From Candidatus Sulfopaludibacter sp. SbA3 (GTDB taxonomy: Bacteria; Pseudomonadota; Alphaproteobacteria; Caulobacterales; Hyphomonadaceae): a stretch of DNA of 64,000 bases. Shown here piece by piece: positions 8,200 to 16,111 of this stretch; position 1 is the first letter of the stretch, and every line of letters begins with the position of its first letter. The translations under genes were made by a program, and so were the position numbers. The stretch covers positions 1 to 64,000 of the forward strand of contig CAMDAC010000004.1 in assembly GCA_945888325.1 (NCBI GenBank). The letters run 5' to 3'. The notes under the pieces are model-generated. The model was not told the DNA's origin and did no database searches. It was given only the letters and a program-made list of their open reading frames with translations.

Positions 8200-9366
8200 T
8201 TACGAGCCGCGGGCCCAGTCGCGCAGATCGGCCACGTAAATCTCCGGTACTTCCATCGCCGCGAAATGTCCGCCCTTCGGCATCTCCGTCCAGCGCGTGA
8301 TATTGTAGGCCCGCTTCGCCCAGCTCTGCGGCGGCGCGAGGATGTATTCTTCGCCCGGATAACTCGCAAACGCGGTCGGCGTCTCGCACCGTTCGCCGTC
8401 GGGCAGGCTGGCGCCGCCTTCCTGGAACAGGGCGTTGTAATACCAAACGCTCGTCGCAATGGCGTCGGTCACGAGATAGATCATCACGTTCGTCAGCAGC
8501 TGGTCGCGCGTGTAGACCTCCAGCAGGCCGCGCTCGCGAAGATCGCTCCAGCCATGGAACTTCTCGAGAATCCATGCCGCTGTGCCCATCGGCGAATCCA
8601 TCAGTGCCATTGCCAGCGTCTGCGGTTTGGTCGCCTGCTGCATCAGGTAGGCGCCTTCCATCTGCATCATCATTTGCGAGCGCTGCAGCCACGCGGCTTC
8701 CTCGGGCGTCTGGGGAAGGGCAGGCGTCGGCCGCATCGCCATCATGTTGAGGTGGATGCCCCGGCAGCCGCCTTTGCCGTCCACCGTGCCATGGTTCTTG
8801 CCGAGCCAGGACGTTACCATCGAGCCCCAGTCGCCGCCCTGCGCGAGGTAGGCCGGATAGCCGAGCACGTCCCGCATCAGCTTGTCCCACAGCGCAGCGG
8901 TCGCCCGCTGGCCAAGCGGCGAGGCCGGCTTGCCGGAAAATCCATAGCCGGGCAGGGACGGGATCACGAGATCAAATGCATCTTCCGCTTTTGCTCCGTG
9001 CTCGGACGGAAAGGCGAGCGGCCCGATGGCCTTCCAGAACTCGTACACGCTCCCCGGCCAGCCATGCGTGATCAGCAGCGGCCGCTTGCCTTTCGCTTCG
9101 CCCACAACATGCACGAAGTGGATTGTCTGCCCGTCCACCTCGGCCGTGAACTGCGGCCAGCGGTTCAGCTCCGCCTCGGCGGCGCGCCAGTCATACGCCT
9201 CCAGCCAGTAGCGCTGGATGTCCTGCATCACCGGCGTCGACATGCCATAGGCAAAGCCTTGCTCGTTCGCGGGGGCGGGGAACCATTTGTACGCCTCCAC
9301 CCGCGCGCTGATCGCGGCGAGTTTTGCGTCAGAGATGTTGATGGTGAAAGGTTTCGGCGCGGTCAT
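8200..9366 (-). CDS. Epoxide hydrolase with N-terminal EHN domain
   Basis: 388 residues. The N-terminal domain (FTINISDAKLAAISARVE to about residue 105) matches the epoxide hydrolase EHN lid. It is followed by an alpha/beta hydrolase core with the oxyanion segment HGWPGSVYEF, the nucleophile elbow GGDWGS (Asp as nucleophile) and a C-terminal histidine in GGHFAAMEVPE. Tyrosines near residues 300-350 could polarise the epoxide oxygen. The family hydrolyses epoxides to diols; the natural substrate is unknown, though the P450 gene at 16112-17446 could generate epoxides (speculative). Convergent with the Psd-like gene. Confidence 0.88.
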   Translation of the reverse strand: MTAPKPFTINISDAKLAAISARVEAYKWFPAPANEQGFAYGMSTPVMQDIQRYWLEAYDWRAAEAELNRWPQFTAEVDGQTIHFVHVVGEAKGKRPLLITHGWPGSVYEFWKAIGPLAFPSEHGAKAEDAFDLVIPSLPGYGFSGKPASPLGQRATAALWDKLMRDVLGYPAYLAQGGDWGSMVTSWLGKNHGTVDGKGGCRGIHLNMMAMRPTPALPQTPEEAAWLQRSQMMMQMEGAYLMQQATKPQTLAMALMDSPMGTAAWILEKFHGWSDLRERGLLEVYTRDQLLTNVMIYLVTDAIATSVWYYNALFQEGGASLPDGERCETPTAFASYPGEEYILAPPQSWAKRAYNITRWTEMPKGGHFAAMEVPEIYVADLRDWARGS

Positions 9367-9431
9367 GGCGGATCCTCGTTTTGAGGAACCCTAGCTGACC
9401 GTGCGCCTCCGGGGGAGACGGTGCCCTTGCG

Positions 9432-9773
9432 TCAAACCGAAAAACTCGTCCCGCAGCCGCAACCGCTCGTCGCGTTCGGGTTCTTGATCTTGAACGCCGC
9501 ACCGATCAGCTCGTTTGCAAAGTCGATTTCGGAGCCCTTGAGGAACTCAAGGCTCATCTCGTCGATCAGCACCCGGGCGCCGTCCCGCTCGATCACGAGG
9601 TCGTCGCCATTGGCCTCAGGTGCAAAGTCGAACTTGTAGGAAAAGCCCGAACACCCCCCACCTTCGACGGACACACGCAGGTAGGCCGCGCCGTCCTGTT
9701 TGGCGAGAATCGCATTAATCCGCTTCGCAGCCGAGGCTGTAAGGGTCACATCCGGTGTAGAAACGTCGGTCAT
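9432..9773 (-). CDS. erpA: A-type iron-sulfur carrier / insertion protein ErpA
   Basis: 113 residues from the ATG at 9771-9773. The three cluster-binding cysteines of A-type carriers are present: GGGCSGFSY in the middle and SGCGCG near the C-terminus. The protein receives Fe-S clusters from the assembly scaffold and passes them to apo-enzymes. Several likely clients lie in this window, such as lipoyl synthase and endonuclease III. The frame stays open far upstream across the opposite-strand dgt gene, but homology begins here. Only 27 bases separate it from the divergent dgt start. The subgroup (ErpA versus IscA/SufA) is judged from overall resemblance. Confidence 0.85.
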   Translation of the reverse strand: MTDVSTPDVTLTASAAKRINAILAKQDGAAYLRVSVEGGGCSGFSYKFDFAPEANGDDLVIERDGARVLIDEMSLEFLKGSEIDFANELIGAAFKIKNPNATSGCGCGTSFSV

Positions 9774-9800
9774 GGGCAGAACATAAGGACTAAAACCGCG

Positions 9801-10973
9801 ATGGAAAAGAGAGCCCTGTTCGCAACCCGGCACGAAGACAGCCGTGGACGCTTCTTCAATGAGGCGCCTTCTGCGACCCGCACGCCGTTCCAGCGGGACC
9901 GGGACCGGATTATCCATGCGACAGCTTTTCGCCGCCTGAAGCAGAAAACCCAGGTTTTCGTGGCCCACGAAGGCGATCATTTCCGCACAAGGCTGACCCA
10001 TACGCTGGAAGTCGCCCAGATTGCCCGCACGATTGCCCGCACGCTCGGGCTGGACGAAGACCTCGCCGAAACCCTCGCCCTTTGCCACGATCTCGGCCAT
10101 CCGCCCTTCGGCCATGCCGGGGAAGACCAGCTCGACGCCTGCATGGAGCCCTTTGACGGGTTCGACCACAACGCCCAGTCGCTGCGCATCGTCACCCGGC
10201 TGGAGCGGCGCTATCCGCAGTTCGACGGGCTCAATCTGAGCTGGGAGACCCTCGAAGGGCTCGTCAAGCACAACGGCCCCCTGACCGGGCCGGATACGAC
10301 CCTCAACGACCTGCCGGCCGCGTTTCGCGACTTTCCCCACCTGATCGACCTCGAGATCGACCAGTTTGCCGGCCCCGAAGCCCAGGTGGCCGCCTTGTCG
10401 GACGACATTGCCTACAACAACCATGACATCGACGACGGCATTGCCGCCGGTCTGTTCACGGTCGAGGACCTGATGGACCTGCCGGTGGTCGGCGACGCGT
10501 TCCGGGGCGTGCGAATCGAGTTTCCGGACATCGACGACCGGATGGTCACCTACGAGGCCGTTCGCCGCCTGATCGGCCTGTGGATCAATGATCTCGTGGA
10601 CGAGACCCGCGCCCGGGTGAAGCGCTACAAGCCGAAGACCGCCGCAGATGTGCGCGCGATGGATGTGCCGCTGATCGCCTTCTCCGACGCCCTGGCGGGG
10701 CCGCAACGCGCCCTGCGCGCCTTCCTGTATGCCCGGATGTACAAGCATTACCGGGTCAACCGGATGCGTTCGAAAGCAAAGCGCGTGCTGGCGGACCTGT
10801 TCGAGGTGTTCCTGCACGAGCCGCAGACCCTGCCGCCCCCTTGGGGAGGGCTGGCCGATCCGGCGCCAGATGCGCTGCGGGCGCGGATCGTGTGCGACTA
10901 TATCGCCGGAATGACCGACACGTTCGCCCTCGAAGAACACCGCCGCCTGTTCGATTCGCGCAGCCTCGCCTGA
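9801..10973 (+). CDS. dgt: Deoxyguanosinetriphosphate triphosphohydrolase-like protein
   Basis: 390 residues. The HD-domain signature is clear: [16 protein letters not shown] near residue 60, then [14 protein letters not shown] near 95, and NHDIDDGI near 210. The Dgt family splits dNTPs into the nucleoside and tripolyphosphate, controlling nucleotide pools. In alphaproteobacteria this short Dgt-like form lacks a defined dGTP preference. The start follows the divergent erpA start by 27 bases, so both promoters must overlap coding DNA or the leader must be very short. Confidence 0.9.
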   Translation: MEKRALFATRHEDSRGRFFNEAPSATRTPFQRDRDRIIHATAFRRLKQKTQVFVAHEGDHFRTRLTHTLEVAQIARTIARTLGLDEDLAETLALCHDLGHPPFGHAGEDQLDACMEPFDGFDHNAQSLRIVTRLERRYPQFDGLNLSWETLEGLVKHNGPLTGPDTTLNDLPAAFRDFPHLIDLEIDQFAGPEAQVAALSDDIAYNNHDIDDGIAAGLFTVEDLMDLPVVGDAFRGVRIEFPDIDDRMVTYEAVRRLIGLWINDLVDETRARVKRYKPKTAADVRAMDVPLIAFSDALAGPQRALRAFLYARMYKHYRVNRMRSKAKRVLADLFEVFLHEPQTLPPPWGGLADPAPDALRARIVCDYIAGMTDTFALEEHRRLFDSRSLA

Positions 10974-11075
10974 ACCCGGAATCCAAGCAATCAAGGCGCA
11001 AAGCGGGTCTCTTCAAGGCTCGTTAAGGAAACCGGCCTAGTTGTTAACCGCAGGATTTTGTTCAGGGAGCAACCA

Positions 11076-11876
11076 ATGAGCCGACAAAGCTCACAGGGCC
11101 AAGACTACACCCCCTTTGACGACGACTATCGCGGGTTTGACGCCCGCGAAGAAGAGACCGCACGCGGCCCCCTGATCCTCACGCTCGCCATCGGCGTGCT
11201 GCTGATTTTCGGCGCCGTGGTCTGGAACACCTACCGGCAGGGCGTGCGCCCCGAAGGCGAGGGTCTGCCCAGCGTTTTGGCTGAGGATACGCCGATCAAG
11301 ACCGCCCCCGCCGAAGCTGGCGGCGCCGTGGTCGAGAACACCGATATCCGCTTCTTCGACGAGATGGACGCCTCCGACCGCGAACCTGCTGTCGAGCTTG
11401 CTTCTGCAGGCGCAGAACTCGCGGGCGCCGGCGCGGTCAGTGACGGCCTGCCGACGAACCTCCGCCGCGGCCCCGTGGAACCCGTCACCGACCTGACGGA
11501 CGCGATTTCGCCTGCAGCGGTGGTTGCCGAGCCTGCGCCAGCGGCTGAGGCCGTTGTTACCCCCACGCAGCCCGCGGCCCTCGAAGTGCCACAGGGCCCG
11601 CGCGTGCGCTTCGCGTTTGCGGCGGACGGCACCTACCTCGTGCAGATCGCCGCGCTTCGCTCCGAGGAGGCGGCCGAATCCCAATGGAAACGGGTGACCG
11701 CTTCAGCGCCGGAATTGTATCATGGCGCCACGAAAATGATCCAACGCGCCGACCTCGGCTCGGAGGGTGTATTTTATCGGTTGCGCGTTGGCGCCTTTGC
11801 CGACAGATCGGAGGCTTCGGCCTTCTGTGACGCGGTCAAGGAAGCCGGTGCCAACTGCATCGTGGTGAACGGATAG
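11076..11876 (+). CDS. SPOR-domain membrane protein
   Basis: 266 residues from the ATG at 11076, preceded by AGGGAG at good spacing. A short cytoplasmic N-terminus is followed by one transmembrane helix (LILTLAIGVLLIFGAVVW, about residues 35-52), then a Pro/Ala/Glu-rich periplasmic linker. The C-terminal 75 residues (from YLVQIAALRSEEAAESQWKR) form a SPOR domain, which binds denuded glycan strands at the division septum. The stop codon overlaps the GTG start of nagZ by one base, and the pairing with a peptidoglycan-recycling enzyme fits a cell-wall role. Confidence 0.88.
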   Translation: MSRQSSQGQDYTPFDDDYRGFDAREEETARGPLILTLAIGVLLIFGAVVWNTYRQGVRPEGEGLPSVLAEDTPIKTAPAEAGGAVVENTDIRFFDEMDASDREPAVELASAGAELAGAGAVSDGLPTNLRRGPVEPVTDLTDAISPAAVVAEPAPAAEAVVTPTQPAALEVPQGPRVRFAFAADGTYLVQIAALRSEEAAESQWKRVTASAPELYHGATKMIQRADLGSEGVFYRLRVGAFADRSEASAFCDAVKEAGANCIVVNG

Positions 11877-12913
11877 TGGTCAAAGCCTGCATTCTCAGCG
11901 TATCCGGCCCGGAATTGACTTCCGGCGAAGCGGCCCTGTTCCGGGCGCAAAACCCCTGGGGCGTGATCCTGATGGGCCGCTCCTGCGTCAGCCGGATGCA
12001 GGTGCGCAAACTGGTCGCCGACATTTGGGACGCGACCGGCCGAGAGACGCTGATCTTCATCGACCAGGAAGGCGGCCGCGTGGCGCGACTGAAGGCGCCT
12101 GAATGGCCGCTGTTCCCGCGTGGGGCCGATTACGCGGCCATCTACGCCCGCGACCCCGAGCTTGGCCGCGAGGCCACCTGGCTCGGCCACCGGCTGATCG
12201 CCGCCGAACTCGCGAGCCTCTCGATCCACGCTGATTGCGCGCCGGTGGTCGACCTGCCGGTTCCCGGCGCCCATGACATCATCGGCGACCGCGCCTTCGG
12301 CACCGACCCCGCTGGAATCGCAGACCTTGCTGCCGCAGCCCTCAGGGGCCTTGCCGCGGGCAGCGTCGCAGGGGTCATCAAGCATATCCCCGGTCATGGC
12401 CGCGCCTTCGCCGACAGCCATTATGAGCTGCCGCGCGTCACCGCCGGCGACAATGAACTCTCGAAGGATTTCGACGCCTTCGCCCGGGTCGCCGATGCGC
12501 CGATGGCGATGACAGCTCATATTTCCTACGACGCTTACGACGCCGGCAAGGCCGCGACCGTGTCGCGGATCATGATTCAGGACGTCATCCGCGGCCGAAT
12601 CGGGTTTGATGGCCTGCTGATGACGGATGATCTGGGGATGAAAGCCTTGGGGGGCACACTGACCGAACGCGCAGACGCCTCGATCGCGGCCGGCTGCGAT
12701 GTGCTGCTGCATTGCTCGGGGTTTCTGAATAACCCGGCCGAGATCCTCGCGGAAATGACCGAAGTCGCCACCGCTGCGCCGCATCTCGCGGGCAAGGCCG
12801 AAGACCGCGCCGACAATGCGGACGCCATCGCGCGGCGCACCGAACCGTTCGAGGCCGCGAAAGGCTGGCGCCGGTTCCACGAACTCTTCCCGCAAATGGG
12901 GGCGATGGCGTGA
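11876..12913 (+). CDS. nagZ: Beta-N-acetylhexosaminidase NagZ
   Basis: 345 residues, GTG start within TAGTG at the end of the SPOR gene. A glycoside hydrolase family 3 protein: FIDQEGGRVARL near residue 61, the loop KHIPGHGRAFADSHYELP near 165 that carries the catalytic His, and the nucleophile Asp in LLMTDDLGMKAL near 245. NagZ removes GlcNAc from 1,6-anhydroMurNAc peptides in the cytoplasm during peptidoglycan recycling, and can influence ampC-type beta-lactamase induction. It is translationally coupled to the SPOR gene upstream and scpA downstream. Confidence 0.92.
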   Translation: MVKACILSVSGPELTSGEAALFRAQNPWGVILMGRSCVSRMQVRKLVADIWDATGRETLIFIDQEGGRVARLKAPEWPLFPRGADYAAIYARDPELGREATWLGHRLIAAELASLSIHADCAPVVDLPVPGAHDIIGDRAFGTDPAGIADLAAAALRGLAAGSVAGVIKHIPGHGRAFADSHYELPRVTAGDNELSKDFDAFARVADAPMAMTAHISYDAYDAGKAATVSRIMIQDVIRGRIGFDGLLMTDDLGMKALGGTLTERADASIAAGCDVLLHCSGFLNNPAEILAEMTEVATAAPHLAGKAEDRADNADAIARRTEPFEAAKGWRRFHELFPQMGAMA

Positions 12914-13740
12914 GCGGAGAGGCCATCTCCATTGATGCCCTCTCGGCCGATGTGGCCGAAGCCGACGGCGTGAACCTCTTCTCGGTGGATGTGCCGGGCT
13001 ATGAGGGTCCGCTGCACCTGCTGCTGGAACTTGCGCGCCGTCAGAAGGTGAACCTGCTTCAGATTTCCATGCTGCAGCTCGCCGAGCAGTACATGACGTT
13101 CATCGAGGACGCGCGCAGCAAACGGATTGATCTGGCGGCGGACTACCTGCTGATGGCGTCCTGGCTCGCCTTCATGAAGTCGCGCCTTCTGCTGCCGAAG
13201 CCGGAAGCCCTCGGTGATGACGAGCCAACCGGCGAAGAGATGGCCGCCCGGCTTGCCTTCCGGCTCAAGCGTCTCGACGCAATGCGCGAAGCCGTGCGCG
13301 AACTGGAAGCTGGTCCGGTGCTGAACAATGTCGTGTTCCTGCGCGGCGCGCCGGTGCAGCCGAAAGTCGTCAAGCTTACCGAGTTCACCGCAACCCTTTA
13401 TGATCTGACCTCCGCCTTCGGTTTCATCCGTGACCGGAAGGAAAAGGAAGCGCCGCACCGCATCGAGAAGCAGCCCGTGATGGCGCTCGAGCAGGCGCGC
13501 AATACGCTGCGGGGCCTGCGCAAGCAGCTTGAGAACTGGTCGAGCCTCGACGATATCCGCACGGCGCTGTGCGAGAACACGCCGGAACTTCCGGGCCGGT
13601 CGGTGACCGCCAGCGTCTTCTCTGCCGCCCTCGAACTGACGCGCGACGGTGAGGTCGACATGCGCCAGGACGCTCACTTCTCGCCCATCTATCTTCGCAA
13701 CGCGGCCCGTGCCGGGGAGGGGATCGATGCAACCGTCTGA
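12910..13740 (+). CDS. scpA: Segregation and condensation protein A
   Basis: 276 residues, GTG start overlapping the nagZ stop (GTGA at 12910-12913). The N-terminal kleisin signature is clear: VPGYEGPLHLLLELARRQKV near residue 28 and YLLMASWLAFMKSRLLLP near 79. The C-terminal winged helix (SVTASVFSAALEL) binds the SMC head. With ScpB it forms the SMC-ScpAB condensin that organises and segregates the chromosome. Order nagZ-scpA-scpB is common in alphaproteobacteria, and overlapping ends point to one operon. Confidence 0.93.
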   Translation: MSGEAISIDALSADVAEADGVNLFSVDVPGYEGPLHLLLELARRQKVNLLQISMLQLAEQYMTFIEDARSKRIDLAADYLLMASWLAFMKSRLLLPKPEALGDDEPTGEEMAARLAFRLKRLDAMREAVRELEAGPVLNNVVFLRGAPVQPKVVKLTEFTATLYDLTSAFGFIRDRKEKEAPHRIEKQPVMALEQARNTLRGLRKQLENWSSLDDIRTALCENTPELPGRSVTASVFSAALELTRDGEVDMRQDAHFSPIYLRNAARAGEGIDATV

Positions 13741-14722
13741 GACATTCAAGATGACCCATGACATGGCCGACAACCGCCGCGATGCAATGAGCCAGCTGTC
13801 CGAGGCTCAGGCCCGCGCCGAAGCCGACCTGCTGGGCGGACGCGACGCGGCCTTGGCCGAAGGCGTGCGCCGTGCCGAAGCTGTGCTGTTCGCCGCCGGC
13901 GAACCTCTGTCTGCGGAGCAGGTTGCCGAAATCCTGCCGCAGGGCATTGAGGCGGGCGAAGTGCTGATGGCGCTGCGCGCGGTCTATTCCAAGCGCGGCG
14001 TGAACCTCGTCGAGGTGGCCGGCAAATGGCGTTTCCAGACGGCGCAGGACCTGTCCTACCTGTTCGTCGAAGAACGCCAGGTACAAAAGAAGCTCGGCCA
14101 GGCTGCGCTGGAGACGATGGCGATCATCGCCTACGGCCAGCCGGTGACGCGCGCCGAGATCGAAGCAGTGCGCGGCGTGGCAGTTGCGAAATCCGTGATC
14201 GATACGCTGCTGGAAACCGGCTGGGTGCGCGTGCGCGGCCGGCGTAAGACGCCGGGCCTGCCGATCACCTACGGCACCACCGACAAGTTCCTCGAACATT
14301 TCGGCCTCGAAAGCCTCGACACACTGCCCGGCAAGGCGGACCTCGAAGCCGAAGGCTTACTGACCGACGTGATCCCATCCGGCTTCCAGATGCCTGACGA
14401 AGAGGCGCTGTCGGAAGAAGACATGCTGATCGGCGAACTCGGCAATGTCGAAGACGTCGAAGCATTCGTGACAGACTTCATGGGTGATGAGGCCATTGCT
14501 CCGGTTACGGAGCAAGCTGCTGCGGCGCCGGTTGCCGACGATGGCGATGACGAGGAAGAAACCGAAGGCGGCCTCAGCGTCTTCGCCTATACTCGCGCCC
14601 CGAAACCGGAAGCCGACCCTGAAGCCTTCGACCGCGAAGCCATCCAGGCCGCCGTCCGCAAACTGCGCGGCGAAACCCGCACGCCGCAACAGCCGATGCA
14701 TACCTGGCGGGACGACGAGTAG
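13727..14722 (+). CDS. scpB: Segregation and condensation protein B
   Basis: About 331 residues from the ATG at 13727, which overlaps the end of scpA by 14 bases and follows a strong GGGGAGGGG ribosome-binding site. Two winged-helix domains are visible: AEAVLFAAGEPLSAEQVAEI near residue 52, and QAALETMAIIAYGQPVTRAE followed by RKTPGLPITYGTT. The last 110 residues are acidic and low in complexity, longer than in the minimal family member. ScpB dimers bind ScpA in the condensin complex. Confidence 0.92.
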   Translation: MQPSETFKMTHDMADNRRDAMSQLSEAQARAEADLLGGRDAALAEGVRRAEAVLFAAGEPLSAEQVAEILPQGIEAGEVLMALRAVYSKRGVNLVEVAGKWRFQTAQDLSYLFVEERQVQKKLGQAALETMAIIAYGQPVTRAEIEAVRGVAVAKSVIDTLLETGWVRVRGRRKTPGLPITYGTTDKFLEHFGLESLDTLPGKADLEAEGLLTDVIPSGFQMPDEEALSEEDMLIGELGNVEDVEAFVTDFMGDEAIAPVTEQAAAAPVADDGDDEEETEGGLSVFAYTRAPKPEADPEAFDREAIQAAVRKLRGETRTPQQPMHTWRDDE

Positions 14723-14725
14723 GCC

Positions 14726-15334
14726 TCAAGCCTCCGGCGGCACAAACCGGAACCGCCTCGGCGTATCATAATCCGCATACAGTTCATCCTCGCGTGTGCC
14801 GCCGCCGATGTTGTGGATGAACATGGCGTTGCCCGTCAGCGGATCATGGCCGGAAAAAATCGCGATGTGGGGCAGGCGGCCGCCAAGGCGCATGGTGATC
14901 AGGTCGCCGGCCTGCCAGTCGTCGCGGGTGCCGGGGGCGTCGCGCTCAAGGCCCTGGCGCTGGAAGTAGCGTTCAAGGTTCGGAACGCGGCGATGGTCGA
15001 TGTTCCTGTCGGCACGCGTCAGGCCCCAGGTCCTGGGATAGCTGCCGAAAGCCGCCGTCATGTCGTCATGCACCAGCACCTGCAGGTCGACGTCGAAGGC
15101 GTCGCGGTAAGCGCGGATCACGACATCGGTGCACACGCCGGTCTCGCGCGGGATGTCGCCGCCCGGATAGGCGAGCGTCACATAGGCAGGGTCGTATCCG
15201 GTCGTGACGCCGATCTGCTTCCTCGCGGCGCGCACCAGTTTCTTCGTCCAGACGTTCTCCGCCTCGACCAGCGGTAAGGGCGGCAGCAGCGGCAGCCCGA
15301 GGGCGGAAACAAAAAACGTCCGGCGTGTCCACAT
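14726..15334 (-). CDS. DUF1287 exported protein, papain-like fold
   Basis: 202 residues. The start MWTRRTFFVSALGLPLLPPL is a signal peptide with a near-twin-arginine pattern, so it is probably exported. The mature part matches the DUF1287 family: YPGGDIPRETGVCTDVVIRA supplies a likely nucleophile Cys, and LPHIAIFSG plus IHNIGGGTR supply histidines, an arrangement like NlpC/P60 cysteine hydrolases. A murein or peptide hydrolase role is plausible but unproven. Its stop lies 3 bases from the convergent scpB stop. Confidence 0.8.
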   Translation of the reverse strand: MWTRRTFFVSALGLPLLPPLPLVEAENVWTKKLVRAARKQIGVTTGYDPAYVTLAYPGGDIPRETGVCTDVVIRAYRDAFDVDLQVLVHDDMTAAFGSYPRTWGLTRADRNIDHRRVPNLERYFQRQGLERDAPGTRDDWQAGDLITMRLGGRLPHIAIFSGHDPLTGNAMFIHNIGGGTREDELYADYDTPRRFRFVPPEA

Positions 15335-15377
15335 GGCGCCATTTCAACGCGCGCTTGCGGCAGGATTTTGTCCGAAA

Positions 15378-16049
15378 TCAGAAGCCTTTGAACTCTGCGA
15401 TCTCGTCGACCGGGGCGCGCTCGGCATAGAGATTGTTCGCCTTGTCGGCCTTATCGGGTTTGCCGACGGCGATGCCGCACCAGATCATCTCGGTCGGGCC
15501 AAGGCCGAAATGTTCCTTCAGCGTCGGGCGCAGGATGCCCCAGCATTCCTGCATGCAGGTGCCCCATCCGCGCTCTTCGGCGAGCAGGCAGAGCGTCTGC
15601 AGGTACATGCCGGTGTGGCCCCACTGGCCGTGGCCCATCCGCTCGTCGATGACGATGAACAGCGCCAGCGGCGCGCCGAAGAAGCGGAAATTGTTGGCAA
15701 ACCAGCGCATCCGGCCTGCCCGGTCCTCGCGCGGGATTTCGAGCGCTTCATACAGCATCTCGCCGACGCGGCGGCGGCGGGCTTCATGCGGCTCCCAGAG
15801 GTCTTTAGGATAGATCGGCCGGTCGGTCTGCTCGCCGGCGGGGTTGGTGGCCAGCTTCGCCTGCGCAATCTGGATCACCTTGTCCTTCTCGGCGCCGGTG
15901 ACGGCGATGACGCGCCAAGGCTGGGTGTTGCCGCCTGAGGGCGCGCGCTGGGCTGCGGTCAGCCACGCGCGGACTTCATCCAGGGGGAGGGGATCGGGCA
16001 GGAAGCCCCGCGTGGAAATACGCTGCGCAACGGCCTTCGATACGTCCAT
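15378..16049 (-). CDS. Nitroreductase-family FMN oxidoreductase
   Basis: 223 residues if started at the ATG read from 16047-16049 (MDVSKAVAQRISTRGF); an in-frame ATG at 16067 lies inside a hairpin and is less likely. Features of the family are the N-terminal RxSTRxF motif, APSGGNTQPWRV near residue 40 (FMN phosphate contacts), and WGTCMQECWG plus CGIAVGKPDK near the C-terminus. It probably uses NAD(P)H to reduce nitro compounds, quinones or enones. Its Shine-Dalgarno GGGAGG (16075-16080 on the plus strand) is part of a 10-bp stem, so translation may be structure-controlled. Confidence 0.87.
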   Translation of the reverse strand: MDVSKAVAQRISTRGFLPDPLPLDEVRAWLTAAQRAPSGGNTQPWRVIAVTGAEKDKVIQIAQAKLATNPAGEQTDRPIYPKDLWEPHEARRRRVGEMLYEALEIPREDRAGRMRWFANNFRFFGAPLALFIVIDERMGHGQWGHTGMYLQTLCLLAEERGWGTCMQECWGILRPTLKEHFGLGPTEMIWCGIAVGKPDKADKANNLYAERAPVDEIAEFKGF

Positions 16050-16050
16050 G

Positions 16051-16083
16051 AAAAAACCTCCCGACATCTCTGCCGGGAGGTTT
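16051..16083 (-). terminator. Intrinsic terminator of the P450 gene that also holds the next gene's ribosome-binding site
   Basis: A perfect 10-bp inverted repeat, AAACCTCCCG (16054-16063) and CGGGAGGTTT (16074-16083), with a 10-base loop. On the minus strand it follows the P450 stop at 16112 and ends in six T residues, as an intrinsic terminator does. The same strand's GGGAGG is also the only good Shine-Dalgarno for the nitroreductase ATG at 16049, so the element could regulate both. Confidence 0.75.
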
Positions 16084-16111
16084 AATCAGGATGCGGCCAG
16101 GCGGCCAGTCC

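Noticed and set aside
9432-10994. A 520-codon open frame on the minus strand running through dgt into erpA
   Set aside because: Only the last 113 codons (from 9773) resemble a protein; the rest is the antisense shadow of dgt, made open by high GC third positions.
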